This document shows, one piece after another, positions 8,542-17,184 of a stretch of 64,000 nt of DNA. The DNA comes from Rhodothermales bacterium. Its GTDB lineage: Bacteria; Bacteroidota; Rhodothermia; Rhodothermales; JAHQVL01. Every line of letters starts with the position of its first letter. Within the stretch, counting starts at the first letter, position 1. The translations under genes were made by a program, and so were the position numbers. The stretch spans positions 55,340 to 119,339 of the forward strand of contig JAWKNW010000020.1 of assembly GCA_041391505.1 (NCBI GenBank), written 5' to 3'. The notes under the pieces are model-generated. The model did not search any database. It saw only the letters and a list, made by a program, of their open reading frames with translations, and had not been told where the DNA came from.

Positions 8542-10415
8542 CGCACGGATACGACGGCGCCCGTCAGCGCCGGCAGGCCGATGACCAGTTCGCCCCCTTC
8601 ACCGCCGAGACGGATCGCATCGGTTTCGCCGGCGGTGACGAACACCACGCGCTGTCCGCTCGTCGCATCCCCCAGCGGCACCGTCAGTTCCTGATCCGCG
8701 TCGCTCCGGTTGATCGCCACGATGAGGCGTTCGGAGGCATCCTGGCGCGCGAAGACGACGGACTGCGCGTTATCGAATGCCCCGATCGGCTCGAACGTCC
8801 CTCCGCGCAGCGCCGTATGCGACGCCCGCAACGCGATGACCTGTTTATAGAAGTCGTAGATCGCGGGATCGAAGTCTACCGCATCCACAGGCCGATCGCG
8901 CCCCAGGGGATCGAGCCGCTGCGGCTCGTAGGTAAGGTCTTGCCAGACCATCGGCATCCGGTCATCGGGATCGTCCGCTCCCCACATGCCGGCTTCGGTG
9001 CCGTAATAGATCATCGGGGCGCCGATGCCCGTCATCTGCATCAGCGCGACGAGTTCCTGGATGCGCCGCTCACGCGCGTTTGGTTTGCGCACCGCATACC
9101 ACGAAACACTTCGCGGACTCACATTGGCGTCGTAATCGTTTTTCCAGGCCTCGACGTACTCAGACTTCGCGTTGACGATCATCGACCCGACCCGGTCCGT
9201 ATCGTGGGAGTCGATCAGGTTTTGCATGGCGTACTGCATCGCGCGCGGGTATTCGGCGCGGCGCGCTTCGTGCTGCGCGAGGAAGTCGCTCGCCGGCAGG
9301 GTGCCATCCACCAGAAACCCCTTGACGAGAAAGGCGAACCCGTGGTAGTTCATCGTCGCGGAGAAGCCCCCATCCTGCAGAAACCGGCTCGCATCTTCCC
9401 ACACCTCCGACACCGTGTAGGCCTCGGGATTGATCGAGCGGACGTGCGTGTTCCAGTCGGACCAGAACTTCACCGGCACGTCGGGTGCGACATCGAGGCG
9501 CCAGCCATCCACGCCGTCGGACGGGTCGCCGTCGCCGTTGGGATCCATCCAGCGCCGCGTCGCATCGAAGATGTACGCCTTCGGCCCCGGGTGCAGGTCG
9601 GTGCCGTCGGGCGTGTCGGCGAACAGGGGGAGGGTCTCGACGCCCCACCATCCTTCATAGTCGAACTCGTTGGCCGGCGTGGCCGGGTCGTCGAAGGCGT
9701 TGATGATGTACCAGTCCTTGTACGGCGACTCCTCCTGCCGGGCGACGATGTCGGCAAACGCAAAAAAGTCGCGCCCGGTGTGGTTCCAGACCCCATCGAT
9801 GACGACACGGATGGAGCGGTCGTGCGCCTGGCGGACCAGCGCGAAGAAGATGCTGTCCGCCGCCGTCATATGCCACGTCGCCGGCTCGCTCGTTTCCTCG
9901 GCCATGAGCGCGAAATCGCCGGCCGGATCCGGACCGAAGTAGGGGTCGATGTGATGGTACGTGTTGCCATCGTACTTGTGCATCGACCGGGCATAAAAGA
10001 GCGGATTGAAGTAGATGGCGTTGATGCCGAGATCCTTCAGGTAGTCCAGCTTGTCGATCACCCCCTGGAGATCCCCTCCGTAGCGGCGGTGAAACACCCC
10101 GTTCTCGTAGAAGTCGGGCCCCATCTCCCGCTCCCAGGGAGCCCGGCTGTACCAGTCGGCCGTCCACGGCGAGATGGCCCAGGACGCCGGCACGACGTCC
10201 GGAAACTCGAGCGACGCGCGCGTCGGGTCGTTGGAGGGATCCCCGTTGCGGAAGCGTTCGGGGAAGATCTGATAGAAGACGGCATCGGTCACCCACGCAG
10301 GGTCCGCCCCCGTCGCGTTCGGGCCGCCCGGCGATGGCGTCATACAGCCGGGGATCAGGGCGAGCAGGGCGGCACGCACCATGAGGCCGGGAGACAGATT
10401 CAGGGAGTGCGTCAT
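8538..10415 (-). CDS. GH13 alpha-amylase/neopullulanase-type lipoprotein
   Basis: Alpha-glucan hydrolase of glycoside hydrolase family 13; probably a lipid-anchored maltodextrin-cutting enzyme. 625 residues, lipobox LIPGC with Cys24. GH13 conserved regions are intact: VVIDGVWNHTG (region I), GWRLDVAPD with nucleophile Asp308 (region II), SEVWED with acid/base Glu337 (region III), and NLIDSHDTDR with the stabilising Asp405 (region IV). A C-terminal beta domain (about residues 530-625) follows. The insertion pattern, with the EGWWGVETLP segment before the catalytic core, resembles cyclomaltodextrinase/neopullulanase subfamilies; the exact product is not predictable. It is coupled to malE by a 4-bp overlap and lies 7 bp downstream of the GNAT gene. 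Confidence 0.92.
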   Translation of the reverse strand: MTHSLNLSPGLMVRAALLALIPGCMTPSPGGPNATGADPAWVTDAVFYQIFPERFRNGDPSNDPTRASLEFPDVVPASWAISPWTADWYSRAPWEREMGPDFYENGVFHRRYGGDLQGVIDKLDYLKDLGINAIYFNPLFYARSMHKYDGNTYHHIDPYFGPDPAGDFALMAEETSEPATWHMTAADSIFFALVRQAHDRSIRVVIDGVWNHTGRDFFAFADIVARQEESPYKDWYIINAFDDPATPANEFDYEGWWGVETLPLFADTPDGTDLHPGPKAYIFDATRRWMDPNGDGDPSDGVDGWRLDVAPDVPVKFWSDWNTHVRSINPEAYTVSEVWEDASRFLQDGGFSATMNYHGFAFLVKGFLVDGTLPASDFLAQHEARRAEYPRAMQYAMQNLIDSHDTDRVGSMIVNAKSEYVEAWKNDYDANVSPRSVSWYAVRKPNARERRIQELVALMQMTGIGAPMIYYGTEAGMWGADDPDDRMPMVWQDLTYEPQRLDPLGRDRPVDAVDFDPAIYDFYKQVIALRASHTALRGGTFEPIGAFDNAQSVVFARQDASERLIVAINRSDADQELTVPLGDATSGQRVVFVTAGETDAIRLGGEGGELVIGLPALTGAVVSVR

Positions 10416-10422
10416 AGCAGGA

Positions 10423-11019
10423 TCAGTCGGGAAGCGTGAGGCGCATCACGGGACGTGTTTCCGAACGGCGGGCGCATTCGGTGAAGCCGGCCTCGAGGAA
10501 AGTGGACAGAAAGCCCGTCCACGCGAACGCCGGCGGCAGATGGCTGTGCCCCTGCATGACCGGGTATCCTTCCACGATTTTCCCGCCCTGTTCTTTCACG
10601 AGCGCGAGCGCCGATCGGAGCAGCGCCAGGGACACATGCCCTCGTCGCCATGCCGGATCGACATAAAAGCAGGAGACGGACCATACCGGCTGGTCGTCCA
10701 CCGGCTTGAGGATAAAGGACTGGGAGAGCCTCAGCAGGTTGGCGCGCGGCGCGACCGCACACCAGCCAACCGGCGCCCCATCGATGTACGCCAGCACGCC
10801 GGGAGGGGGTCCTTCGCGGACCAGGTTTTCAAACGCGCGGCGGTTGCTTTCGCCCTTGCCGGCTTCATAGTCGGCGCGCATGTAACGCCAGTACATGCAC
10901 CAGCATCCGCCGCACGCGCCGTGCTCGCCAAAGAGTCGTTCCAGGTCAGACCAACGATCCCCCGTGAGCGGATGAAACGTCAGCGCCGTGATGTCGATGG
11001 GTGGGATAGATTGGGCCAT
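10423..11019 (-). CDS. GNAT-family N-acetyltransferase
   Basis: 198 residues from ATG 11019 (MAQSIPPIDI); the frame is open further upstream but that part is low-complexity and Arg/Pro-rich. The N-terminal half has a Cys/aromatic cluster, GACGGCWCMYWRYMR, seen in a subgroup of GNAT proteins. The acetyl-CoA-binding core follows: VSCFYVDPAWRRGHVSLALL, with the Arg-rich pyrophosphate loop R-R-G-H in place of the usual Q/RxxGxG/A. Acceptor substrate unknown. It is 7 bp upstream of the GH13 gene and probably co-transcribed with it; whether it acts on a sugar, an antibiotic or an amine cannot be told. Confidence 0.8.
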   Translation of the reverse strand: MAQSIPPIDITALTFHPLTGDRWSDLERLFGEHGACGGCWCMYWRYMRADYEAGKGESNRRAFENLVREGPPPGVLAYIDGAPVGWCAVAPRANLLRLSQSFILKPVDDQPVWSVSCFYVDPAWRRGHVSLALLRSALALVKEQGGKIVEGYPVMQGHSHLPPAFAWTGFLSTFLEAGFTECARRSETRPVMRLTLPD

Positions 11020-11095
11020 GGAGTACTCGGCACACCGATGCGTAAGGGCAGCTTTTCCGGTGAATATACAACCCGCCGGCGTAGCCGCCAGCGCT

Positions 11096-12277
11096 TCACG
11101 GGCCGGCGGTATCCTCGGGCAGATTTTCGCGCAGGAATCGGATGACGTTTCCCCCCATGATTTGTCCGACTTCCGCCCCGGAGAAGCCCTCCTGAAGCAG
11201 CGCGGGGACCAGATGCGGCAGACCGGTCGCATCGAACGGCGTCGTGGTGGCGCCGTCGAAATCCGACCCAAGCGCCACGTGATCGACGCCGGCCCGATCG
11301 GCCGTATAGCGGAGCGCCCGGGCGATGGAGGCGGCGCTCAGCTCGCACACCGCGGCATCCCAGAACCCGATGCCGATCAGCCCTCCCTTCGCCGCGATCC
11401 GGTCGATCTGGGCATCCGTCAGGTTGCGCGGGCCGGGGCAGGTGCCCTGGACGCCAGTGTGGGATACGACGATCGGACGGGTAGCGAGATCGAGCACCTC
11501 ATCGACGGTGGCCGGGGAGCTGTGGGCGAGATCCACAATGGCGCGGTGCGCCTCCATCCACGCCAGCGCCTCGCGCCCGAGCGGCGTCAATCCGCCTTGC
11601 GCCTCGCCGTGCGCCGAGCCGGCGACTTCGTTGTCGAAGAAATGGGCCAGTCCGAACAGGCGGTAGCCGGCGTTGAACAACGCCTGCAGCGCGTCCATTC
11701 GGCCCTCCATCGCATGCAGTCCTTCGAGGGACAACACGCCGGCGACCATGCGGGGCGATGCCTGCCGGCGCCGGAGGAAGACCTCGAGATCCTCCCGGGA
11801 GTGGATGACGACGAGTTGACCGTCCGAGTCGGACGCAAACCGATCCAGTTTCGCCGCCTGATACAGCGCGCGGTTACGCAGGCTGAACCAGGTGTGCGGG
11901 GGCCACCATTCGGTCAGCGCGAGCCAGGTAATGAGGTCGCCGCCCGTCGCGCTGTTTCGTTCATAGTTGAGGCCCGTAGGCACGCGCGTGACGGCGGAGA
12001 AGACCTGCAGGGCCACGCCGGCGTCCTGCAGCCTCGGCAGATCGATGTGTCCCCGGTCGTACCGGTACCGGATGTTGCGCGCCCAGAGCAGAACATCCGC
12101 GTGCAGGTCGGCGACGGCGAGGGTATCGTACATGCGCTGCGCGTCGGCAGACGGCGCCGGGCCGGCGTCGCCGGCGACCCGGTTCATGCGCCGGTCCACC
12201 TGCCCCGGGGCGATCAAAAAAAACAGCAGCAGGGCCACGGCCAGCACGGTCGCAACGCGGTTCAGCCAACGAGTCAT
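11096..12277 (-). CDS. membrane dipeptidase, peptidase family M19
   Basis: Zinc dipeptidase of the renal-dipeptidase type; hydrolyses dipeptides, including those with D-residues. 393 residues with an N-terminal membrane anchor or signal (residues 7-24). The family's metal ligands are visible: ADLHADVLL (H-x-D), LSLEGLHAMEG (bridging Glu), VDLAHSS and VVSHTGVQG (His ligands), and GSDFDGATTTP (Asp). It ends 76 bp before the GNAT gene and begins 28 bp after the phosphatase-superfamily gene, all co-directional. Its role in this locus is not evident. Confidence 0.92.
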   Translation of the reverse strand: MTRWLNRVATVLAVALLLFFLIAPGQVDRRMNRVAGDAGPAPSADAQRMYDTLAVADLHADVLLWARNIRYRYDRGHIDLPRLQDAGVALQVFSAVTRVPTGLNYERNSATGGDLITWLALTEWWPPHTWFSLRNRALYQAAKLDRFASDSDGQLVVIHSREDLEVFLRRRQASPRMVAGVLSLEGLHAMEGRMDALQALFNAGYRLFGLAHFFDNEVAGSAHGEAQGGLTPLGREALAWMEAHRAIVDLAHSSPATVDEVLDLATRPIVVSHTGVQGTCPGPRNLTDAQIDRIAAKGGLIGIGFWDAAVCELSAASIARALRYTADRAGVDHVALGSDFDGATTTPFDATGLPHLVPALLQEGFSGAEVGQIMGGNVIRFLRENLPEDTAGP

Positions 12278-12305
12278 GGTCCCTCCTCTTGCGACCCGGC
12301 GCGCA

Positions 12306-13403
12306 TCATTTCATCGCCTCAAGCACCGGAGCGCCCGGAGCCGGATCGTTTGTGTACGTGATGCCCAGAAACGCCGCGACGGTCGACGCCACCTGGTTTT
12401 GAAACCACTGCCCCTTGAGCGTCTCCGGCGCGCGCCCGGGGGTATCGGGGCCGAAGATGGCCAGCCAGATCTGCTCGGCGCCGCGCACATCGTCGCCGTG
12501 GCTCCGCCAGGCGCCGATCGGCACGGTGCCGCGGCCGTGGTCCGTCGTGATGATGAAGGTGGTCTTGTCCCGATACCCGGGGTCCGACTGCACCCAGGTA
12601 TACAGCTCGCGGATGAACGCGTCCGTGCGGTGCGCCGCGTGGAGGTAGTGGTCGTAGGCGCCATCGTGGGCGAAATCGTCGGTCTCGCCGTATGCGATGT
12701 AGAGTAGCCGGGGCCGCTCGCGCTGGAGGTATTCGAGCGCATAGTGGTGCGTGAACGCATCGAGCCGGACGGACGACCACGGGCTGGGGATCTGGTCCTG
12801 GAGCTCGTTGAGGAAGCGTTCGCGGTCGGTGAGCCGGGTGCCGCCGGCGTGTTCGAACCCCGCGTTCACGGGAACGCCGCTGCGCACTTCGTTGATGATA
12901 AAGGGAAAGACATCCCACGACCCGAAGGCCGCCACCTTGCCGGCGAGGCCGGGCGTACGGATGGCGGCTTCGAGGACGGTCGTGTTGTGATTCGGGCGTT
13001 TGGCGTTGCTGTCGATCCGCGGGTCGGCGAATCCGGTCAGGATCTCGTTGTATCCGGGATAGGAAAACCGCATGGTGTTGGTGACATCCACCATGCTGCC
13101 CGCCGCCCTGTCGCCGTAGAGCTGGCCGTTGACGGCGATGTGCTCCCAGAAAAACGGCATCAGCTGCCGGCGGCGCGTCGCCACATCGTCGTTCCAAAAC
13201 GCGGCCTTGAGGTGCGTCGTGTCCGACACAAAATCGTCGTTCCGTATCAAAACAGGGTCGGCGCCCGAAAAGACCTCCTGCCAGCGCATGCCGTCGAGCG
13301 AGATGAGGACGACGTTTTCGGTCTGGCGCGCCGATTGCGCCGCGGCCGGGAGCGTCATGGCGAACAGCACAATGAGGATCGCGACGCCGGTTCGTTTGAT
13401 CAT
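12306..13403 (-). CDS. alkaline-phosphatase-superfamily phosphodiesterase/phosphatase
   Basis: 365 residues from ATG 13403, supported by a Shine-Dalgarno-like AAGAGG six bases upstream and by the signal peptide it creates (MIKRTGVAILIVLFAM..., cut near AAAQS). Metal-site motifs of the superfamily are present: VVLISLDGMRW (first Asp), FSYPGYNEILTG (probable nucleophile Ser/Thr loop), YGETDDFAHDG (Asp and His) and IITTDHGRG (Asp-His). This matches the type I phosphodiesterase/nucleotide pyrophosphatase branch rather than classical PhoA; substrate unknown. It is the first gene of the minus-strand run that continues through the dipeptidase to malG, and it faces the palindromic region at 13486-13547. 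Confidence 0.85.
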   Translation of the reverse strand: MIKRTGVAILIVLFAMTLPAAAQSARQTENVVLISLDGMRWQEVFSGADPVLIRNDDFVSDTTHLKAAFWNDDVATRRRQLMPFFWEHIAVNGQLYGDRAAGSMVDVTNTMRFSYPGYNEILTGFADPRIDSNAKRPNHNTTVLEAAIRTPGLAGKVAAFGSWDVFPFIINEVRSGVPVNAGFEHAGGTRLTDRERFLNELQDQIPSPWSSVRLDAFTHHYALEYLQRERPRLLYIAYGETDDFAHDGAYDHYLHAAHRTDAFIRELYTWVQSDPGYRDKTTFIITTDHGRGTVPIGAWRSHGDDVRGAEQIWLAIFGPDTPGRAPETLKGQWFQNQVASTVAAFLGITYTNDPAPGAPVLEAMK

Positions 13404-13485
13404 TACATACCTCTTCTTGGTGATACTACCCGGGAAGGTACGCGTCGCCGGCGAAACGCCGGCCGCGTGCCGTTTTGAAATCTTC

Positions 13486-13547
13486 GCGTTACCGTTCGGG
13501 TTTCCGTTACGGAAAACCGGTAGGCGTAACCGTAACGCGTTACGGTA
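13486..13547. promoter_or_regulatory. operator-like cluster of GTTACGG/CCGTAAC motifs
   Basis: Within 62 bp there is a perfect 18-bp palindrome accgtaacgcgttacggt (13529-13546), a second inverted repeat tttccgt-t-acggaaa (13501-13515) and additional half-sites gcgttaccg (near 13487) and gcgtaac (13524-13530). This is the arrangement expected for a dimeric repressor or activator with several sites. It sits 83-144 bp upstream of the minus-strand phosphatase gene and upstream of the plus-strand orphan gene, so it could control either. The binding protein is unknown; the sequence is not the same as the LacI-type palindrome at 36921. Confidence 0.55.
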
Positions 13548-13614
13548 CCGACGCGACGTTTTGAGACGAATTGCAACGCTTCCGCAACATGTAGCCCATC
13601 CCAAACATCAGCTC

Positions 13615-13654
13615 TTGACGCGCACACATAAACATATGTATGTTATATGTGCGC
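13615..13654 (+). promoter_or_regulatory. putative promoter overlapping an AT-rich palindrome
   Basis: On the plus strand, ttgacg (13615-13620) is followed 18 bp later by tatgtt (13639-13644), a sigma70-like pair. The segment 13620-13654 is also an imperfect palindrome with gcgcaca/tgtgcgc ends, and is markedly more AT-rich than its surroundings. It would drive the orphan gene starting at 13755. Bacteroidota-type promoters often differ from this consensus, so confidence is low. Confidence 0.35.
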
Positions 13655-13754
13655 ATGTGATCTCGCAGGTGCGCGCAGGGTAACTACGGGTAGCTCGGCA
13701 ACGGGTCGGGCTACCCGTTGTTGCCGCCATCACCACCTCAACAGGCTGCAACCC

Positions 13755-14741
13755 ATGAGCGACACGTCCTTCAAGCAGCGGGAGATGCCCGCGCTCGACA
13801 AGATACACATCCTGTTTCTCCTATACTCCGGCGCGCACAACTGCATCAACGCGTTTGCGCGCGCCCACAACATTGTCTTTTTTGTCTTCGTGGTCGTCGG
13901 CATCCTGTCCGTCGAACTGATGCTATGGGCGGTCTACAACCACTGGAAGGACGGGCGCCTGATCGGCCCCATGCTCCGGGTGTCGTTGTGGGCCGGCTTT
14001 TTCGCGATGTTCTACGCCACCGCCGGCATCCTGGCGCAGGCGCAATCGGGCGGCGCGTCGGACTGGATCCAGCTCTATTACGCCTGGATCCTGCCGACAT
14101 CGGCGCCGTGCATGTTCGTGTTCGCCTTCCTGATCCAGAGCGTCGACCCGATCACGAACGCCGACCGGGCTGCTGTGGCGCACGAGCATCAGACGCACGT
14201 GGAGGAGAAACGCGAGGTGCTGGATCGCAAGCAGCTGGCGCTGGACAACCGCCGCAACATCCGCCGGCTCAAGGCGCACGTCCAGCATCAGCGGATGGAC
14301 ATGCTCTGGAAAGAGTCGATGTCGCGCCGCACCCGCAACCTGCTGCGCAAATCCGGCCGCATCGAGTTGCCGTATCTGCTCAAGTCCATCGGCGTCCCCG
14401 TCGAGCGGGCCAACCGGATGAAGACAAACTGGCTGGGGCTGGGTTCGAGTTCGATGCCCCTGCTGTCTATGGGCGGCGACGGCGACGGGCGCATGAAGGA
14501 TGTCGTCGAGAACGACGGCGGTCTGTTTCCGGACCACGGCGCGCTGGAGATGACGCCCAACGCGAACGCCGTTGAGGTGCGAAAGAGCGGCGGCCGCGCC
14601 GATCGCCGCTCCGGAAACGGCAACCGCGTCTGCAAGTGGCACGAATGCGGCGCGCCGCTCACCGGCCGGCGGAAGGACTACTGTTCGGATCGGTGCAAGC
14701 AGGCTTCGTATCGGGCGCGGAAGGCGAACGCCGGCGTCTGA
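13755..14741 (+). CDS. uncharacterised membrane protein with coiled coil and C-terminal zinc finger
   Basis: 328 residues from ATG 13755 (MSDTSFKQREMPALDK). I do not recognise the family. Three hydrophobic helices occupy roughly residues 37-58, 72-92 and 103-125. A long charged helical segment (about 130-205, e.g. EEKREVLDRKQLALDNRR) looks like a coiled coil, then comes an IELPYLLKSIGVPVERANRM stretch and a Gly/Asp/Asn-rich linker. The C-terminus has CKWHECGAPLTGRRKDYCS followed by DRCKQASYRARK, a C-x4-C...C-x3-C treble-clef-like zinc finger seen at the ends of various bacterial and phage proteins. It is the only plus-strand gene in the left 41 kb and is preceded by its own palindromic promoter region. 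Role unknown; membrane-tethered nucleic-acid or protein binding is a guess. Confidence 0.75.
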   Translation: MSDTSFKQREMPALDKIHILFLLYSGAHNCINAFARAHNIVFFVFVVVGILSVELMLWAVYNHWKDGRLIGPMLRVSLWAGFFAMFYATAGILAQAQSGGASDWIQLYYAWILPTSAPCMFVFAFLIQSVDPITNADRAAVAHEHQTHVEEKREVLDRKQLALDNRRNIRRLKAHVQHQRMDMLWKESMSRRTRNLLRKSGRIELPYLLKSIGVPVERANRMKTNWLGLGSSSMPLLSMGGDGDGRMKDVVENDGGLFPDHGALEMTPNANAVEVRKSGGRADRRSGNGNRVCKWHECGAPLTGRRKDYCSDRCKQASYRARKANAGV

Positions 14742-14778
14742 CATACCCTTGCAAGAGCGCCCGCCGCACGCCTTCGGA

Positions 14779-16980
14779 TTACCGGACCAGCAGCATCGTG
14801 CGCACCGCCTGCTCCGTCTCCGTCTGCAGCCTGTACAGATAGACCCCGCTGGGCAAATCGCTCAGATCGACGTCGACCCGGTGGGATCCGGCCGGCTCGA
14901 AGCCCTCTACGACCGCGCGAACCCGCTGGCCCAGCTGGTTGAAGATGTCGAGACGGACCGAGCCGGCCCGGGTGGTTACGTAGGCGACCGTGGTTTGCCC
15001 GCTGAACGGATTGGGGTAGTTTTGTTCGAGCGCAAAGGCTTCCGGCACGACGCCTTCTTCGTTCGCGACGATTTGCCCCCGCTTCAGCGTCACCGCATAC
15101 GGCGCACTATAGCTCTGGCCGCGGCCGTCGGTCGCGACGACGCGGTGGTAAAAGGTGAACGAGCTGTCCGCCAGGATGCCGATGGCCCCGAGCACGCGCC
15201 CGATCTCTCCCACGGTCGTGTTGTAGCGGTTCGCGGTGCCGACGGGGACATTCATCGGAAGGATGTTGAAGGTCGGCGTCAGCGACAGCTGCCAGTAATA
15301 GGTCACCGTCTGTCCGTCGGCGTCGCTCGACTCCGACCAGAACACATCGAAGGGCTCGGCCGGATCGACGGGCGCGCCGTCTCCACCGACGACGATGATT
15401 TCGCCGTCCTCGGGATCCACGAGTTCGGGGCGTTCGGGAAGGCTGTTCTGGGCCCAGGTATGCTCGACCTGCGCCACGAGGCCGGCCGCCGAGCCCTTGA
15501 GCAGCTGGATCTTGCCGATGTCGGTAACGCCGCCGTCGTCTTCCTGGGGCACACCGACCCCCAGTTCGGCAAACCCATCGGCATTAAAATCGCCGGCGAC
15601 GAGGCCGCCCCCGCAAAAATCCCCCTGTTCGTTCCGTTCGATCGTGCCGCCGTCGTTCTGCTGCCAGAACCGACTCCCCGCCCCCGACAGGCCGTTCGAC
15701 GCGCCGGCCAGGATGTACACGCCGCCGGCCTCGGAGACCGCCTGGATCGTCTTCCCCGGGGCGCCGACGGCGAGGTCGAGATACCCGTCGCCGTTATAAT
15801 CCCCGAGCGCGAGCGCATAGCCGAAGAGATCGCCCGGGCCGGCCGTCGCCCCGAGGGATGCGGTATCCTGATTCCAGTGTTGATCGTTGCCCGCGCTGAG
15901 CCCCACCGAGGTGCCATAAAACACCTGGATGCTGCCGGCGGCCAGCGCGCTGCCGGCCTCGAAAGGAATGCCCACCACCAGGTCGTCGCGTCCATCCCGG
16001 TCGATGTCGCCCATCACGAGGGTGCGCGCGAATTGCTCGGCGTCGGCCGCGGTGTCTTCGATCCCTTCCGCATCCTGGTGGCTGAACGAAGCGCCGTTCG
16101 TGGCCAGACCGCTGCTCTGGCCGTATAGCACCAGCAACGCGCCAGCATCGATCTTCGCCGCCACATCTTCCTCGGGAATCCCGATCGCCAGGTCGGAGAA
16201 GCCGTCGCCGTTGAGATCGCCGGCCGCGAGGCTCGCGCCGAACGCGTCACCCCCTTCCGCCGCATCCGGGATGCCGTTGGTATCCTGATGCACGAACTGT
16301 CCGCCGGCCGGGTCGAAACCGGATTCGGTGCCGAGGAACACGTGAACGGCGCCGGCGCCCACGACAGAGCCGACGTTTTCGCCGGGCACGCCGATGGCCA
16401 GATCGCCAAAGCCGTCGTTATTGAAGTCGCCCGCCGCCAGCGCCGCGCCAAACCGGTCGTTGTTTTCCGCCTGGTCCGGCATGCCCGACAGCGTCTGATT
16501 CAGGTACTGGTTTCCTCCCGTCGACAGGCCCCTCGCGCTCCCGAGGAGGATGAGCACACCGCCGGCCTCGTTGATGTCGCCAAACGATTCGCCCGGGACA
16601 CCGATGGCGAGGTCGTCGTAGCCGTCGTTGTTATAATCCATGGCGGCCAGCGCCGCTCCGAAGGCATCCCCGAGGCCGGCATCGTTTGGAACGCCTTTTT
16701 CGTTTTGCGACCAGAACTGCATCTCGGTCTCGGTGAGTCCTGCCGCCGACCCGTAGACGACATGCACGGCGCCGGCATCCGACATGCCGTCCACGTCTTC
16801 CTCGGGCACGCCGATCGCGAGATCGGGGAATCCGTCTCCGTTGAAATCGCCCGTCGCCGCGACCTGGCCGAGGCGGTCGTCGCGTTCGGCGGTATCGGAG
16901 AGCTGCGCCAGGGACACCCGGGTAACGAAGAGAGCGCCGAAGCAGAGTGCGCCGGCGAGACAATACGAACGGAAGGACAT
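14779..16980 (-). CDS. secreted FG-GAP beta-propeller protein with T9SS sorting domain
   Basis: 733 residues from ATG 16980, chosen because it starts a clean signal peptide (MSFRSYCLAGALCFG..., cut near SLAQ). Seven FG-GAP repeats follow, each with a calcium-loop motif such as GDFNGDGFPDLAIGVP, enough for one complete seven-bladed propeller (about residues 35-470). A fibronectin-like beta domain spans about 485-615. The C-terminal ~80 residues are a type A T9SS sorting domain: QNYPNPFSGQTTVAY, LGQRVRAVV, LPSGVYLYRL, ending MLLVR. It is expected on or outside the outer membrane. Ligand unknown. The 204 bp between it and the LD-carboxypeptidase gene hold nothing recognisable. Confidence 0.88.
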   Translation of the reverse strand: MSFRSYCLAGALCFGALFVTRVSLAQLSDTAERDDRLGQVAATGDFNGDGFPDLAIGVPEEDVDGMSDAGAVHVVYGSAAGLTETEMQFWSQNEKGVPNDAGLGDAFGAALAAMDYNNDGYDDLAIGVPGESFGDINEAGGVLILLGSARGLSTGGNQYLNQTLSGMPDQAENNDRFGAALAAGDFNNDGFGDLAIGVPGENVGSVVGAGAVHVFLGTESGFDPAGGQFVHQDTNGIPDAAEGGDAFGASLAAGDLNGDGFSDLAIGIPEEDVAAKIDAGALLVLYGQSSGLATNGASFSHQDAEGIEDTAADAEQFARTLVMGDIDRDGRDDLVVGIPFEAGSALAAGSIQVFYGTSVGLSAGNDQHWNQDTASLGATAGPGDLFGYALALGDYNGDGYLDLAVGAPGKTIQAVSEAGGVYILAGASNGLSGAGSRFWQQNDGGTIERNEQGDFCGGGLVAGDFNADGFAELGVGVPQEDDGGVTDIGKIQLLKGSAAGLVAQVEHTWAQNSLPERPELVDPEDGEIIVVGGDGAPVDPAEPFDVFWSESSDADGQTVTYYWQLSLTPTFNILPMNVPVGTANRYNTTVGEIGRVLGAIGILADSSFTFYHRVVATDGRGQSYSAPYAVTLKRGQIVANEEGVVPEAFALEQNYPNPFSGQTTVAYVTTRAGSVRLDIFNQLGQRVRAVVEGFEPAGSHRVDVDLSDLPSGVYLYRLQTETEQAVRTMLLVR

Positions 16981-17184
16981 GGGCTTGCAGGACGTGGGCG
17001 CGAGATGATGCGCACGTGACAGATTGACGAACGCCGGAGCCATCCCGGATGTGCTGAGACGGCGCAAAGGCGTGAAGCCGCGAGGGGATGTCTTGGACCT
17101 GGCTTCGGTTTAGCTATCGTAGCGAACGGCGGTGACACGGAAGGGCTCGGCGGGAATGTCCCCCGGCGCCTTCGGCCCGGGGAC

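Larger units (their letters stand above)
13404..13754. other. 351-bp divergent intergenic region
   Basis: Lies between the phosphatase-superfamily gene (minus) and the orphan membrane protein (plus). It contains no convincing coding sequence. It holds a ribosome-binding site for the minus gene (about 13407-13415), the CGTTAC/GTAACG palindrome cluster (13486-13547) and an AT-rich imperfect palindrome with a sigma70-like promoter (13615-13654). The frame of the plus gene is open back to 13647, but that extension is unlike the rest of the protein. Confidence 0.8.

Noticed and set aside
13718..14575. Alternative plus-strand frame over the orphan membrane protein
   Set aside because: It is Arg/Pro/His-rich, lacks membrane helices and overlaps a frame with three helices and a zinc finger.
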